Assembly: GCA_034769895.1 (NCBI GenBank)
Contig: CM068372.1
Span: 438,716,958 to 438,780,957, forward strand
Reading direction: 5' to 3'
DNA: 64,000 bases
Source: Magicicada septendecula
Taxonomy: Eukaryota; Arthropoda; Insecta; Hemiptera; Cicadidae
The translations under genes were made by a program, and so were the position numbers. Positions 11,743-23,565 of the stretch are shown here, piece after piece; the first letter of the stretch is position 1; each line of letters starts with the position of its first letter. Under the pieces are notes generated by a model that was not told the DNA's origin, did no database searches, and saw only the letters and a list, made by a program, of their open reading frames with translations.

Positions 11743-13994
11743 CATTAAGAAATAGTACAATTTACAATTAGTACACTTCTTCAATTCCACATCGTAATAT
11801 ATCGATACAATCGCGTATTAAAAATATCGAAAATGTACTGCAGGAACGGATAAAGGTACAGTTCCTGTTTATCTCATTCGTACACTATGCCGTTCATCTA
11901 GCTGGTTTTACGTTGCTCGCTCTGAAGAACGTATCTGGAAGATTGTTTTAAGATTTATGGAAGAGAATAACGACTAATCTATAAGGGCGTACTCGAAGAA
12001 CAAGAATGTTATAATTAAGAGTGACCCGCAGCAGAAATTGAGTTCTTTACGACAGAACAAGGGAGGAGTTCATATGAATCCTGTCAACACACAATTTTCC
12101 CAGATGAAGACAATAAAAATCCTCGTTTCCGTCCTTTACCGAAATCTCGAGCAGAGATGAGACGAACACACATTCTCTCTCTCGCTCTCTCCCCCTCCTA
12201 CCTCCCTCTCCTCTTTCTCTATATTCGTTAGAGTAACGAAGCACTTCACAGCTGTGGTCGTCAGACTGTACGTATTGATACAAAACACAAAATCACACGT
12301 TGAGGAGTGAGGTTGGTACAAGTGCCAGGGTATACAAATTAGCAGGTCAGGAATCTCTAGTCTCTTTCTAGTTCTGACGCAGCGGTAGATTTACTCCCCG
12401 CGCCTTGAATGACAGAGTGCGCCAAATCACGTGTTTCAGAAAAACGAAGAACCGGCAATTCACCTACCGCCCCTATTTCTAGAAGAGGGTGTGACAAAGA
12501 AACTAGAGGGGAAGAAGGGGAGGGGAATTCCACTAGGGCTCGCTGATGTAAAGGCTCCGAAAAAAAACACATTGACAGCGGCTTGTCGAAGACGCAACCC
12601 CACGGCCGGTAGCAGGGCACATCCTTAACATTCAGTTCATGTGTGGTGCCTGCGGCAGGAGCTCTGTTTGAAGCTCGGGACGCAGCACACAGCCGGGCGA
12701 CGGGCATGCACAGCCCCACTTGTTGTTTGTTGCGCACACACACACACGCACTTGGCTATAACACATCACGTCATCACGTATAACACAGCAAGGTGCCAAC
12801 GTATCGACTCACCGCTGCGTCGCCAAAATTTGCAGCTTCACAAGACAGAGAGCCACCATCAATGGCACTATGAGCTCTCGGCATTTCTATTCCCGAGAAT
12901 ATAAGCACCAACACCAGGCGAATGTATTCCTAATGACCCTAAAGGGGAGCAGTACTTAATGATCGTACAGATCAAACTGAAGATCGTAGTCGAAGCGAAG
13001 CAGAAGCACGTAGCTGAAGAACGTGCAGACTAGTTGTTAAAAACCGGACCGGGTGATCATGTTGAGATAAGTTACCGGGGAAGGAGATAAAGTATGCGTC
13101 TCACAATAGAAGGAATGTGGATCGACCGTGGACATGGTGTTTTAGTTCGGGGCAGGCATCGATGCCAAGGCAGACGCTCTACAATACATATTAATTCCAA
13201 ACAAAGAGAAACAAAGTAGACTAATTCCAAGTACCTGCGTTGAATTAGTACATTTTAGCCGTTTATCTTACGACAACTCGAACTAATTAACATTCTGCGC
13301 GTACTTCGCGCTTTTATAAAACGTTTTGCATTAAATAATGTTGGAAAAAAGAGCAAAAGAAGATACCTCCAAGTTATCTAGACTTACCTCTCTCTCGCTG
13401 CAAGACTAATGTTTTACGACATTGCCCCAAATATTTCTTTGTTATCTTCATTCTTCCCTCGCCTTCTCACTATCGGTTAATATACTCCCATATTTCGGTC
13501 ACGTAGTTAGCAGAAATTAATCTTGCATCAGTACGTGCGGCACGTAGCCGTCTTTAGAAGAAAATAAATGACCCAGTTTTATGGCAGCGATGTCTGTGTA
13601 AATGTGTGTCTTCTCTTCTTTTTTCCAGAAAGTCAGTAACTTATGATTGCGTGTATCGTACAATGTGCTCTCAAACTCAGGGAAAGGTCCTGTGATCACG
13701 TAGAGGTTTGATACGCGACGTGCGTTCGATTACCATCACAGACAAGGCGAAAAGATTATTTTCTTTTCTTTTCTTTTATTTGTCACATGTGTGATACTCA
13801 TTTGGTCTATTTAACAAAATCGTTTAAATAACCCTTAAAATCTTGTCAAGTTCATGTCAAGCAGAAAGTTTATAAAGCTACGGAGCCCCTATTGAACTTG
13901 TTGATAAATTTGATCTGTAATTATAATTGGTCTAGTTACACTTAATTATTTGTATTGATCTATAATTATTTTTCTGTCTAAAAAAAACACAGGG
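11743..13994. other. Unassigned stretch with CT-rich and GC-richer segments
   Basis: 12,172-12,222 is CT-rich low-complexity sequence. 12,357-12,743 is GC-richer than its surroundings and open for 128 codons on the minus strand (start PVARLCAASRASNRAPAAG), but I recognise no domain. 13,680-13,735 has a GCGTTCGATTACC block resembling a tRNA B box, with no clear A box. Otherwise nothing is supported. Confidence 0.3.
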
Positions 13995-14070
13995 AAGTGT
14001 GTGCAGCCTTTAACAGATGGCAAGAATCTCGTCTCCGATACTTGTGTTCTACCCAGAACCAGACAACAAT
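13995..14070 (-). pseudogene. Short LINE tail fragment
   Basis: The minus strand reads ETRFLPSVKGCT, the EMRFLRSVKGCTR motif of the LINE tails in this window. Over about 65 bp it matches 47,880-47,946, which lies in a longer minus-strand LINE remnant. Only this scrap is left. Confidence 0.6.
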
Positions 14071-14869
14071 ACTAGCACAGCCATTTCCTTATAAAATTTT
14101 TGTCGGTTATCCTTCCTTGTTGTTGTTGTTTTTGTTGCAAATATGTACAAATCTTGCGAAGAAAGGACGTCTGCTGTTCTATAATATTACATGCAATACC
14201 GTTAACGAAAATCGTAGGGTTGTATCAGTAAACAAATAAATAAAAACACACCAAGCAAACGTAAAAGAAAAACATTCGGGCGGACATTTAAAACTTTTTA
14301 GCGCGAATGAAAACTGAAATTATTGTGGAATATGACAATAAATTAAAAATGAAATTAGAAGTACATTTTATTTATTTTTTTTTATTATTAAAAATACCCT
14401 CTTCACACAGTACATAACAGTTTATACATGCGTTGAAATAATTATTTTCGTTAAAATATCTATATTTTATAGTTCTTATAAATCTCATCCCTATTATGTA
14501 GCCGATGATCATCTGCCACGGATTCGATCCACCGAGCGTGGTACAAGACTTCAATATTAGCCACAATACTGCAAGCAGTGAATTAAGATTAGAAGCATCA
14601 AACACGTTAATTCTTGTGAATAATCGGGAATGTTCCTGACGATACCGTCTCATTTATTATCGCAGTGTAAAGGTATAATTGTACTATATATTTGTTTGAG
14701 AAAGTTTCTGTACGATTTTGGATTCTGTAGTTTAAATTTGTGCGCGTTTTTATTCATGTTTCAACAAACGTTTTCGTATCTAGTGCCTTTACGAGTGATA
14801 GAAGATTCCAAGGACATCCACAGACAGTGAGTAATTTTAATTTAGTCATCTTATTACATAAGAATGTTA
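14071..14869. other. Unassigned AT-rich stretch, possible SINE-like segment
   Basis: On the minus strand near 14,515-14,570, GTGGCTAATATTG followed about 35 nt later by GGATCGAATCC resembles the A and B boxes of a tRNA-derived promoter, but flanks and tail are unclear. No gene. Confidence 0.25.
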
Positions 14870-14964
14870 GCAAATAACTATCAGTGTTTTCGTACCACCA
14901 TAATGGTTCTCGTATTTTAGTGTTATACTTAAAGAATTATGTAAATTGGTTGTGCTTATCTTTT
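14870..14964 (+). repeat. Dispersed repeat, copy 2 (about 95 bp)
   Basis: Direct-orientation partner of 11,647-11,742. The two differ mainly at GTACCACCATAATGG in this copy. Confidence 0.85.
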
Positions 14965-17671
14965 ATTGTACTTCTGTAAAATTGGACCAAAAATCTGAGT
15001 AACAAACCATAGCAACCTTACATAGCATTCTCTTCGTCTTTAGCACATCTACATGTATATTTTTTGCGAACGACCAGTTTTCTGAAAACTCAGTCAATAA
15101 TTTGTGTAATTAACCTCATTAAGCACAGGTCTTCCTAAACTTTTCCGATTTTCTGTACACATTTCTGTATTATTGGTATTTTTTTTTAACTCTAAGGAAA
15201 ATTATCATTTTATTTTTACTCGAGAAATTAGACATATTAATTTCAATTATAAAATAACATATATAGGCCCTAATATAAACATTATACAGGTTGTCCCATG
15301 AGGAATGGGACATACTTCAGGAGTGTATTCCACAGACCGAAATTAAGAAGAAATATCGTATAAACATAGTTTTGGAAACGCTTTTTGTGGCTTGTGATCA
15401 ATTTCGCCGTGATTTCTTTTACAAGGCTACAATTAACCCCTCACTGAAATTGCTGGAACTTGGATTGAACGGTAAATTTGATGGTTTCGTGTGGTTTTTG
15501 TCCTGACAAATGAACAAAAGTGGGGTCCAGAACTGTCTCTCGGGTAGTTTCTAAAAAGATTTCGTAAATCTCAAAACAGTGGTGTCGAAGAACACACATT
15601 TTTAGGCTTAATGTGAAATTATTTTTACTTGTTAACATAAGCTTACTTGTCAATTGCCAATGAACAAATGAAAATTTGTAATACAATTTATAAAGAATTT
15701 AATTTTTAAAAATTAAGTGTAATTAAAGTAAATAAAAAAGAAATGAACATTATAAGAAAATTAAATTTTATTGAAGAAGAAATACAACATCGAAAATATA
15801 AGAAATTTCTATTTCTGGTAATGTACTTCAAACCATTTATTTACTTATTAATACTGTAATAACAACAATTATTTAGTTCATAAAATAATAAATAATAATT
15901 TTAATTAATATTGATAGAATAATTTAAGAACTAAAAGCAATTTCAATATTAACTAAGTTGTTTTAATAAACTTTACAAAACCAACAGTTGGTAATAGTGT
16001 CCTGTGCAGATTAAAAATTGAATTCACATCAGAAATTGAAATTGATTTTCAAATCCTTTACATCAGTCAAGGAGGCTCGAGTTAATCGTATAAGAGGTAA
16101 AAGATGAATCGAACGATCAAAAATAAGATGAAGAGGTCGCGTCGAGTAATAATATTGGTTATAAACAAGAGAATGTCATATGTTAAAACACCGAGGAAAA
16201 CATCTTTACTCCCTGTCCAAGTCGTTATTTATTTTATCATTAATTTAACAAGTTTTATTCAATTTGTAGTAAATCTTTCGTCCGACACAGTAATAATTTG
16301 CTAGTGCACGATTTAATTAAAACTATACATAAATAAATTACATTCAAACGATATAATTAATGAAATCTACATACAAGTAATGGCAATTAGAATTCGACGT
16401 GTTGCTGCAGAGAAAATCACTTTATGTACATACAAATCTCAGGGGTCCATCTAATTCTGGATTTTGGTCTGCTTTTCTCCTTGACCATCTAACATCTCCT
16501 TTTTGATGTTAAAACTTCATATGCGGCACTACGGTGCCCGGCTCACTCCCGAACGCATCGCACTCCTAGTGCAGTAAACTGATTCAACGCGTAACGAAGT
16601 AGATGAGACCAAACAAAGTAGATGAACGAAGCAGGTCAATCAAATCTCTTTTCCTCACATAGCTACCCAAAATCTATCCACTGCCACACAAATATGTGCT
16701 TTAAGCAAAGCGTAATATTTACTGTATCTGAGCATATTATAAATGTATAATTACAAGAATATCGTAAATATTAAAAATATTTTTTATGATAAAAGAAAAC
16801 GTACTTACACGCTGAGAAATCGAGCTGAATACCTTTGAAATCCTTTTCTTATATTTAGTTCATTAATAGCCTAATATATTTACACAACTTAGCAATTGTT
16901 TAATTCATAAAAACAATTTAAAACCAATGACACCTATATTTTATTATAATGTTTATTAGTATCGCCAATGAGAAAGTTTGGGTACAAATGTTTGATTGAA
17001 ATATCAAAAGAGAATAATTTTGTATCTCTGTGTGCTTTGTATGTTTTTTAGTTGATCCTTCAGTTCGATTCTGGTTTTTATATTGTATTTGTCTGGAAGT
17101 TTTTTATGTTTCAAAATTCGATTTCATAATTTAACTATTTTATAATTTGTAAAAAACTGAATTATTATACTGAGCATTCCACTTTTCAACTATATATTGA
17201 GTACATCATCTTGTTACATTGAAAAAATTATAGGTTACATATTGTTTGTATATGTTTGTACAATGAAAATAAAAATTATGATGTGATTCTACTTATGTTG
17301 ATTGTGAATATCGATTTCTTATATTAAAATACATACAAACACTACTATTCTACTATTCCCTTGTCTCATTTAATCCGTTCACTCTTATTTGAGTCTTAAT
17401 TTTTTATTACAAAATCTCTGTTTCTCCAAATACGTACGAGCAAACTTTTACACATTGAATCAGTTCATTCGCCACTCGGCACTGAAATTCTCACTTCTGG
17501 CGTGTTTCCCACGACACCCCATTTTTTTTCCGAGGCTTGACATTCTTTATGATGACTAGTAGTATGCATCTGTTAATTCTATTGACTTTGACACAAATTC
17601 ATCTACCCCATTAATGACGTTATAATTGTCAAAAAGTTATCTCAATTACCTTTTCATATTATACCGCCGAC
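14965..17671. other. Long AT-rich unassigned stretch
   Basis: No gene, RNA gene or complete element is supported. ACAGGTTGTCCCATGAGGAA near 15,286 looks like the GGGTGTCCCA-type start seen in some insect transposons, but no partner end was found. A small GC-richer island lies near 16,527-16,600. Confidence 0.3.
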
Positions 17672-17716
17672 TTTTCGTGAAGATTCTGAGAATGTTTTAG
17701 TTTTCTTAGCAAAGGT
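17672..17716 (+). repeat. Dispersed 45-bp repeat, copy 1
   Basis: Matches 43,922-43,966 closely: TTCGTGAAGATT, then ATGTTTTAGTTT, CTTAG and AGGTT. At the 44-kb copy a LINE tail starts at once; here a related tail starts about 340 bp downstream. Confidence 0.7.
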
Positions 17717-18059
17717 TACCAACCTCTAGCTAAGTAGTTCAGTGGAGGAGCTGCCATCGTCAGGTATCCTAATAGGCCTGTTTTCTGTTGGTCTTGTCGC
17801 CCCTAGCTGAAGGTAACGGTTTTAAGGCGCTGGAAACTCGCCTTTCAGCCGCTTCCGACAGTTACATAACGCACATCCATTGTACGTTATGCTTTCCAGG
17901 AGCCACGCGGCTTTCGCATTCGAGGACGTGGAAGTAGGCTTTGCTGGCAGAGCTGACTTGATTTCCGACTTTTGTCGGGAACAGTGGGCATTAACCGAAA
18001 TTTATTGGTCCATTTAGTTTTGGTCCATTGGTCCATTTACAAACACGAAATAGAGACCA

Positions 18060-18315
18060 TTTAGAGATCAAATACGAAATTAAGATATAAAAACCGAGTT
18101 AATTGTATATTCTATGGCGAGCAGAATAAGGGAAGGATAGATAAAATGTAGGCAGCATATCGAAAGAATGGAAGGTATGAGACTACCTAAAGAAATAATT
18201 AGATACAGACCTCAAGGAAGACGAGATATAGGTAGACCAAGGAAGAGATGCTTCAGTGAAGGCGGAACAGGCTGTAAGCCTATACCTTGAAGTAGAGAAA
18301 AAGAAGAAGAAGATG
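18060..18315 (+). pseudogene. LINE reverse-transcriptase tail, 5'-truncated
   Basis: The plus-strand reading is RSNTKLRYKNRVNCIFYGEQNKG in degraded frames, then WRQHIERMEG, MRLPKEIIRYRPQGRRD and IGRPRKRC, ending in a GAAGAAGAAG run. It belongs to the same subfamily as 22,512-22,837 and 43,967-44,225 (SMASRIREGxxKWRQHIERMEDMRLPKQ). A stop replaces the K/W region near 18,150. Inactive. Confidence 0.8.
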
Positions 18316-19445
18316 TTAAACCACGTCTAGTGCAACCCCGAACACCCTGCAGACATTTCAGTTTTTTTTTTTGTTGACTACATTTGGGGACAACAGGCTG
18401 TAACTTTATAGAACCTTAGTTCTGCGTCCATTCTTACTTTAGTCCATTATGTTCTGTACACTGTATCACAAATTACTCAATATTTCTTCAGCTTCCTATC
18501 AGTACCGCCATCTTCAACATAAAATGCTTTCAATCTTAAATAATTGAAAAGTAACTCTCGTTGAAAATGTTCCAACAACCACTGTCACCTTCGATCATAC
18601 AACGGTCACAAAAAGCTACCACGTTTGTATTAGGGTAAGATTGGAATTTTTATTATGATTTCCCATTTATATCATAAGATTTTCCTATGCAGAAATAACA
18701 TGCAGTTTCCTACTCGGCACTGTCAAATTATGCAGAAATAGCTGCATTTTTTTGTCGCGTTTCTGTACGATTGTTAGATCATCCGCTTACTATTCACATA
18801 ATAATACATTAATACGAAAATCATTGCTTATTGCCAATGTTAATAGAAATTTGATAGTTTAACATATCCTGCAACGTACTCTTAGTACAATTTAATGAAA
18901 CCCCTCATTAACTTACTATGACGCCTTATTATATGCATCGAACTCAATACGGAATTAAATAATAAACAGGGTTTTAATATATTTCCGGATAACAGTTACT
19001 GCGAGACATAACAGGAAAAAAACAGATAAAAAAATTCTTCATTATTTGAATACAACTTGTATTTTAATGAGAATAATTTTACTTAGTTAACCACAGTTTA
19101 ATTCATTTTGAATATTACATTAAACAGACTAGTGGCGTCATGCGAATCGCCACTAAGGATCGCGTGTAACTGAGCTAATTGTAAGTTCACTACTGTAATT
19201 ACAATATATTAGATGTCAATTATCATAATTATAGAATTACACTATTCTTAACATTGTTGTTATTAAATTTCATATATAGTTTTAGTTATCCAATTTAAAC
19301 TATTATCTCTTGTCAATGTTTTTTTTAATTTTCGATTTAAAAGTGTATAAAACTTGATACATTTTCATTGGATGTTTAAGAATTTTTGCTTCGATACTAA
19401 CAACAGGGTCTTCCAACCGCTGCTCAAAGCTTCTGAGGACGATCT
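18316..19445. other. Unassigned AT-rich stretch
   Basis: No gene, tandem repeat or transposon end is supported. Confidence 0.35.
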
Positions 19446-19471
19446 CAGATTCCAGGGATCGAAACGTCAGG
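19446..19471 (+). ncRNA. Hammerhead-like motif (weak)
   Basis: CTGAGGA occurs at about 19,431-19,437, followed by GATC, a 12-nt loop, GATC and then GAAACGTC ending near 19,468. This is the same layout as the better motif at 61,837. The core deviates (CTGAGGA, not CTGATGA) and stem I is only about 4 bp with G-U pairs. The minisatellite begins about 14 bp downstream. Confidence 0.3.
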
Positions 19472-19481
19472 CTACAAAAAT

Positions 19482-20427
19482 ATTACGATGGAAGCAGTGC
19501 GAGTAGAGGATTACGATGGAAGCAGTGCGAGTAGAGGATTACGATGGAAGCAGTGCGAGTAGAGGATTACGTTGGAAGCAGTGCGAGTAGAGGATTACGT
19601 TGGAAGCAGTGCGAGTAGAGGATTACGGTGGAAGAAGTGCGAGTAGAGGATTACGTTGGAAGCAGTGCGAGTAGAGGATTACGATGGAAGCAGTGCGAGT
19701 AGAGGATTACGATGGAAGCAGTGCGAGTAGAGGATTACGATGGAAGCAGTGCGAGTAGAGGGTTACGTTGGAAGCAGTGAGAGTAGAGGATTACGATGGA
19801 AGCAGTGCGAGTAGAGGGTTACGTTGGAAGCAGTGCGAGTAGAGGATTACGATGGAAGCAGTGTGAGTAGAGGATTACGATGGAAGCAGTGCGAGTAGAG
19901 GATTACGATGGAAGCAGGGCGAGTAGAGGATTACGGTGGAAGCAGCGCGAGTAGAGGATTACGTTGGAAGCAGCGCGAGTAGAGGATTACGATGGAAGCA
20001 GTGCGAGTAGAGGATTACGATGGAAGCAGTGCGAGTAGAGGATTACGATGGAAGCAGTGCGAGTAGAGGATTACGGTGGAAGCAGTGCGAGTAGAGGATT
20101 ACGTTGGAAGCAGTGCGAGTAGAGGATTACGATGGAAGCAGTGCGAGTAGAGGATTACGATGGAAGCAGTGCCAGTAGAGGATTACGATGGAAGCAGTGC
20201 GAGTAGAGGATTTACCCGTAATATTACGATGGAAGCAGTGCGAGCAGAGGATTTACCCGTAATATTACGATGGAAGCAGCGCGAGTAGAGGGGTTTGCCC
20301 GTAATATTACGATGGAAGCAGTGCGAGTAGAGGGTTTACCCGTAATATTACGATTGAAGCAGTGCGAGTAGAGGATTTGCCCGTAATATTACGATGGAAG
20401 CAGTGCGAGTAGAGGATTTACCCGTAA
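19482..20427 (+). repeat. Minisatellite: about 26 units of 28 bp, then five of about 41 bp
   Basis: The unit is GAGTAGAGGA plus TTACGATGGAAGCAGTGC (28 bp). From about 20,210 a 13-bp block TTTACCCGTAATA is inserted between those halves, giving a 41-bp unit. Units differ mainly at one base (GATGG, GTTGG or GGTGG). Neither length is a multiple of 3, so no repeat protein is encoded. Confidence 0.95.
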
Positions 20428-20676
20428 GAAATCGCCTATCGCTTAGAGGTTTTATAGAATTTGAATTTATGTAAATGTTTCGACGAAATTTGATGTCATT
20501 TTGAGATCGGGGCTTACAGAATTCCTCAGAACTGAATTTTGTCACTATTTCATTCTGCCCGTACAGAAATAAATAATTAAATGAATGTAGCCTAATTATT
20601 TGTGAAGGAATACATTGCATCGCCTGGACATAAGAACGGTAAAATAGATGTCACAGTACTATTGTGTCCATAGTGT

Positions 20677-21221
20677 TGTTACGACATTACAGGACAGTGT
20701 ACGTGTTTATCGAATGTGCCAGAAGAATGTCACTCTAATGTATGTGTGGCATACGTGGCTCTAGACGCATTCGCGAGACTTTTCTCGAAGCCGCCAGCCG
20801 CGCGGACTGTGTGAAGGCGGCTTACGTAGTACACGCTGGCGCTAAGACGTAGTTTGGAACCTTCTGGTCTGTGAGCGGAGGTATAAATACATGGCGGCAG
20901 CGGCCTTAGTTTTCCGGTATAGTTGCGATGTATTTACAGCGCGGTCCGAGTTTATTGTCGGGCGATATTACTGCGTGCGTTCAAGTGGTTATTAGTGAAG
21001 TGTTTAATAATCGTGCGGGATAATTGTAATACAATTGTGTTTAATTTTAGTGGACATTTTATTGCGTGTGAACAATTTTTATTTGATTTATTCTAAGAGA
21101 GAGTGTTGTTAATTACCAACTGTTTAACTGTGAAAATTAAAGCTGGTGATTAGTGACTTAATTGATGTCTTGATTTTGTTTCCACTGTACCTACGACACG
21201 ATCGAGTAGACAGTCGTAACA
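20677..21221 (+). mobile_element. Solo LTR, family A copy 1 (Gypsy-like)
   Basis: Starts TGTTACGAC and ends GTCGTAACA, a perfect 9-bp inverted terminal pair obeying the TG...CA rule. A TATAAATA box at 20,882-20,889 marks a likely U3/R promoter. It aligns end to end with the LTRs at 37,209 and 52,593 and, inverted, at 55,165, with conserved blocks such as CAAGTGGTTATTAGTG and AATTAAAGCTGGTGATTAGTGAC. No primer-binding site, gag-pol or second LTR follows, so it is solo. The flanks (GTGT before, GTAT after) are imperfect as a 4-bp duplication. Confidence 0.85.
20882..20889 (+). promoter_or_regulatory. LTR TATA box
   Basis: TATAAATA about 205 bp into the LTR. It is kept at the same place in the copies at 37,209 and 55,165 and altered (GTGTAAACAC) in the copy at 52,593. 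Confidence 0.6.
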
Positions 21222-21239
21222 GTATATCCACTCATTGTT

Positions 21240-21508
21240 ATAAACATTATCTACCGGACTGTTGGGCCGTGGTCGATTCCATACGTTCTCATTATTTCTA
21301 GACGTTTCGGACACACCTGTGGAAGGGAAAACGTTCGGCCTGTCTACTTTGCTTAGGCTACTCCTCGACACTGAGGTGCGTTCGGTTTGTCATCTATCGA
21401 ATATTTTTTCTACTTTTGACGATGGCGTCTGAAGGTGGCCGAAACGTGTAGAAATAATGAGAGTTTAAGTAATCGACCACGGCCCAACAGTCCGGTAGAT
21501 AATGTTTT
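21240..21508. repeat. Inverted repeat with about 70-bp arms and hammerhead-like cores
   Basis: The left arm 21,240-21,310 (ATTATCTACCGGACTGTTGG, CGTGGTCGATT, then ATTATTTCTAGACGTTTCGG) is inverted at 21,439-21,508 (CCGAAACGTGTAGAAATAATG, AATCGACCACGGCCCAACAG). Each arm tip carries a GGCCGAAACGTG-like block resembling Penelope-like element ends. The 128-bp centre includes TTTTGACGATGGCGTCTG. Short open frames on both strands simply read the two arms. Confidence 0.8.
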
Positions 21509-21586
21509 TAATAATGATGGCACCGACAGTGATTGCGTACTAAAATACACACAAATTCACATAAAAATCGCTCATTGTATATGTCC

Positions 21587-21742
21587 AAATTCGTCTTGCT
21601 TACTTGCTAAACTGCTTCCTGTCATGCTCCGGAGTGTCTCCACCATTATCAAGTCCACTGTCCAATGGTGGAGACACCGAAAGGCCTCGTCCGGACCATG
21701 ACAGGTAGCAGTTTGGTAAGTAAGCATGATCAAGTTGGAATT
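21587..21742. repeat. Inverted repeat, arms about 60-79 bp
   Basis: The left arm 21,587-21,647 (TTGCTTACTTGCTAAACTGC, CCTGTCATG, GTGTCTCCACCATT) is inverted at 21,664-21,742 (AATGGTGGAGACACC, CATGACAGG, GCAGTTTGGTAAGTAAGCA). The right arm has about 12 extra bases. The loop is about 16 bp. No coding capacity. Confidence 0.85.
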
Positions 21743-22397
21743 ACGGAGACTACTAACTCAGATGACAAGATGAACATTATATATTGCAACGTAACAAATG
21801 AAGGGTTGCATAGATGTGTAATAGAACTAATAATATAAACAGAGTCTCTTATCTGGAGATAGGAATTTATTAAACTAAAAACAACTTTAAATCTTGTCTT
21901 TAAATTTTTTTACATAATTTATTTATTAATTTTATACTGTCTTTAAGTTCAAATGAATGTTTATCTGAACAATCGTCTATGTTACTTGATTTGCCGAATT
22001 CCTACTTGGAGTCCGGCTGGAAGCTGCGTTAACGTTGTCCGTTGGCTCCGGCTGCGTTAACTTCGACCTCTGGTCTCGCCGCTGCAATCACACACGCACG
22101 CCGTTTATCAGATTGATATGGTTCTTATATTTACAATCTCAGGTTCGATAAGTGGGTTATTGGTTATTATTTAAATTGCGGTGTATTGAGCTTACACACT
22201 GGTGCACAAAACTTGCACTTGACATGGCAGAGAATAAGTTTATGGGCATTTTGACATATAACACACAATCGCCCATCTCTTATTTCAAAACGTACAGCTA
22301 CTTTATAAAATTTGAACAAAATCAATTTAAAACAATGTCAAAAAGTGTATAATAGCGTCCAGTCATTTCTAAAATGACTTTCCCAGCAATTTGTTTT

Positions 22398-22511
22398 ATT
22401 GTAATATGTATTTAATATTTTGGTTCCCTCCGTAGGTACTGATGATGACTACAAATGTGGAAACATTTGTTGAAAACATCAACATAAATGTTTTAAAATT
22501 GTGTTCAGTTG
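22398..22511 (+). repeat. Penelope-end-like repeat interrupted by a LINE tail
   Basis: GTACTGATGATGAC at about 22,437, then GTGGAAACATTTG, has the order CTGATGA ... GAAAC seen in other hammerhead-like motifs here. Its right-hand continuation resumes after the LINE tail at 22,852. Confidence 0.4.
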
Positions 22512-22837
22512 GACGATGACTAGAAATGATGAACGAAGAATACAAACAAGCGAAATGAAATTTTTGAGGAAAGCCAAAGGTTGCACCCTTAGAGATCGAA
22601 TACGAAATGAAGATATAAGAAGCGAGTTAAATGTATATTCTGTGGCCAGCAGAATAAGGGAAGGACAAGTATAATGGAGACAGCACATCGAAAGAATGGT
22701 AGACATGAGACTATCTAGATAAGTAATAAGACACATCCCACAAGATAGACGGGATATAGGTAGAAAAAGGAAGAGATGGCTTCATTCAAGGGGGAACAGG
22801 CTGTAATCCTATACAACTTGACGCGGAGAAGAAGAAG
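22512..22837 (+). pseudogene. LINE reverse-transcriptase tail with target-site duplication
   Basis: Reads RIQTSEMKFLRKAKGCTLRDRI, RNEDIRSELNVYSVASRIREG, RQHIERMVDMRLSR and a GRRDIGR-like end, with a GAAGAAGAAG tail. A stop follows the REGQV region near 22,672. Flanks ATTGTGTTCAGTTG (22,498-22,511) and ATTGTGTTTAGTTG (22,838-22,851) differ by one base and fit a 14-bp target duplication. Only the last 110 or so residues of the polymerase were inserted. Confidence 0.8.
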
Positions 22838-23215
22838 ATTGTGTTTAGTTGACGTCTGAACCTCACAAAATCATCATTGATCGTTAGACGTTATCAAATA
22901 ATCAATTCTTTGTCGAGCGACACGTGACCCATCTGTACAGCCGTTAGGACATGAAGAATATCTTTTGTAAACACATTTTTACATACAAGTATATCATGAC
23001 CTTTCTTAAAACGGTTACCAATGCTGATGTAACGAAAGACGGTAAAAGTACTTACAAAATATCAAGGTACCACACGCGGCATGCCACCTAGATATTTTAG
23101 TTTGAGAGGGCGTGCTTGTAATTACTGGTAATCATGTGGGCGCTGAGTACATAACGGTATCGACATCGCAGCCACTCGGCCGCACGCGTCACGTTTGTTG
23201 CACTGAAGTGTTTGC

Positions 23216-23342
<127 letters not shown>

Positions 23343-23419
23343 CGATTCTTATGATCATCGTTGTTCGCTGCGGAACAAGTTGTTTAAACTACAGTTCGTA
23401 CTTAAACAGTCATAAAGTG

Positions 23420-23565
23420 TGTTTTAAGAAAGGCAAATTTCATACGGAGGAAGACCACCTATCACCTGGATAGAAGAAATTCAGACTATCTTGAGAGAAC
23501 GAGAAATTGAAGAAGATCTTTGGATGGACAAGCAGCAGTGGAGGATGAGAATTTAATCACTTCTG
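23420..23565 (+). pseudogene. Short LINE tail fragment
   Basis: Reads GRPPITWIEEIQTILRE then REIEEDLWMDKQQWR, resembling the GRPRKRWIDEVKExLRERGIE...DRQQWR end of LINE polymerases of the type at 44,520. The frame ends at a stop near 23,555. Confidence 0.55.

Noticed and set aside
12357..12743. GC-richer 128-codon frame as a host exon
   Set aside because: No recognisable domain or splice context; open on both strands in part. Left as unassigned.
19482..20427. Regular 28-bp repeats resembling a CRISPR array
   Set aside because: Units are directly adjacent with no unique spacers, in an insect-like genomic context. It is a minisatellite.
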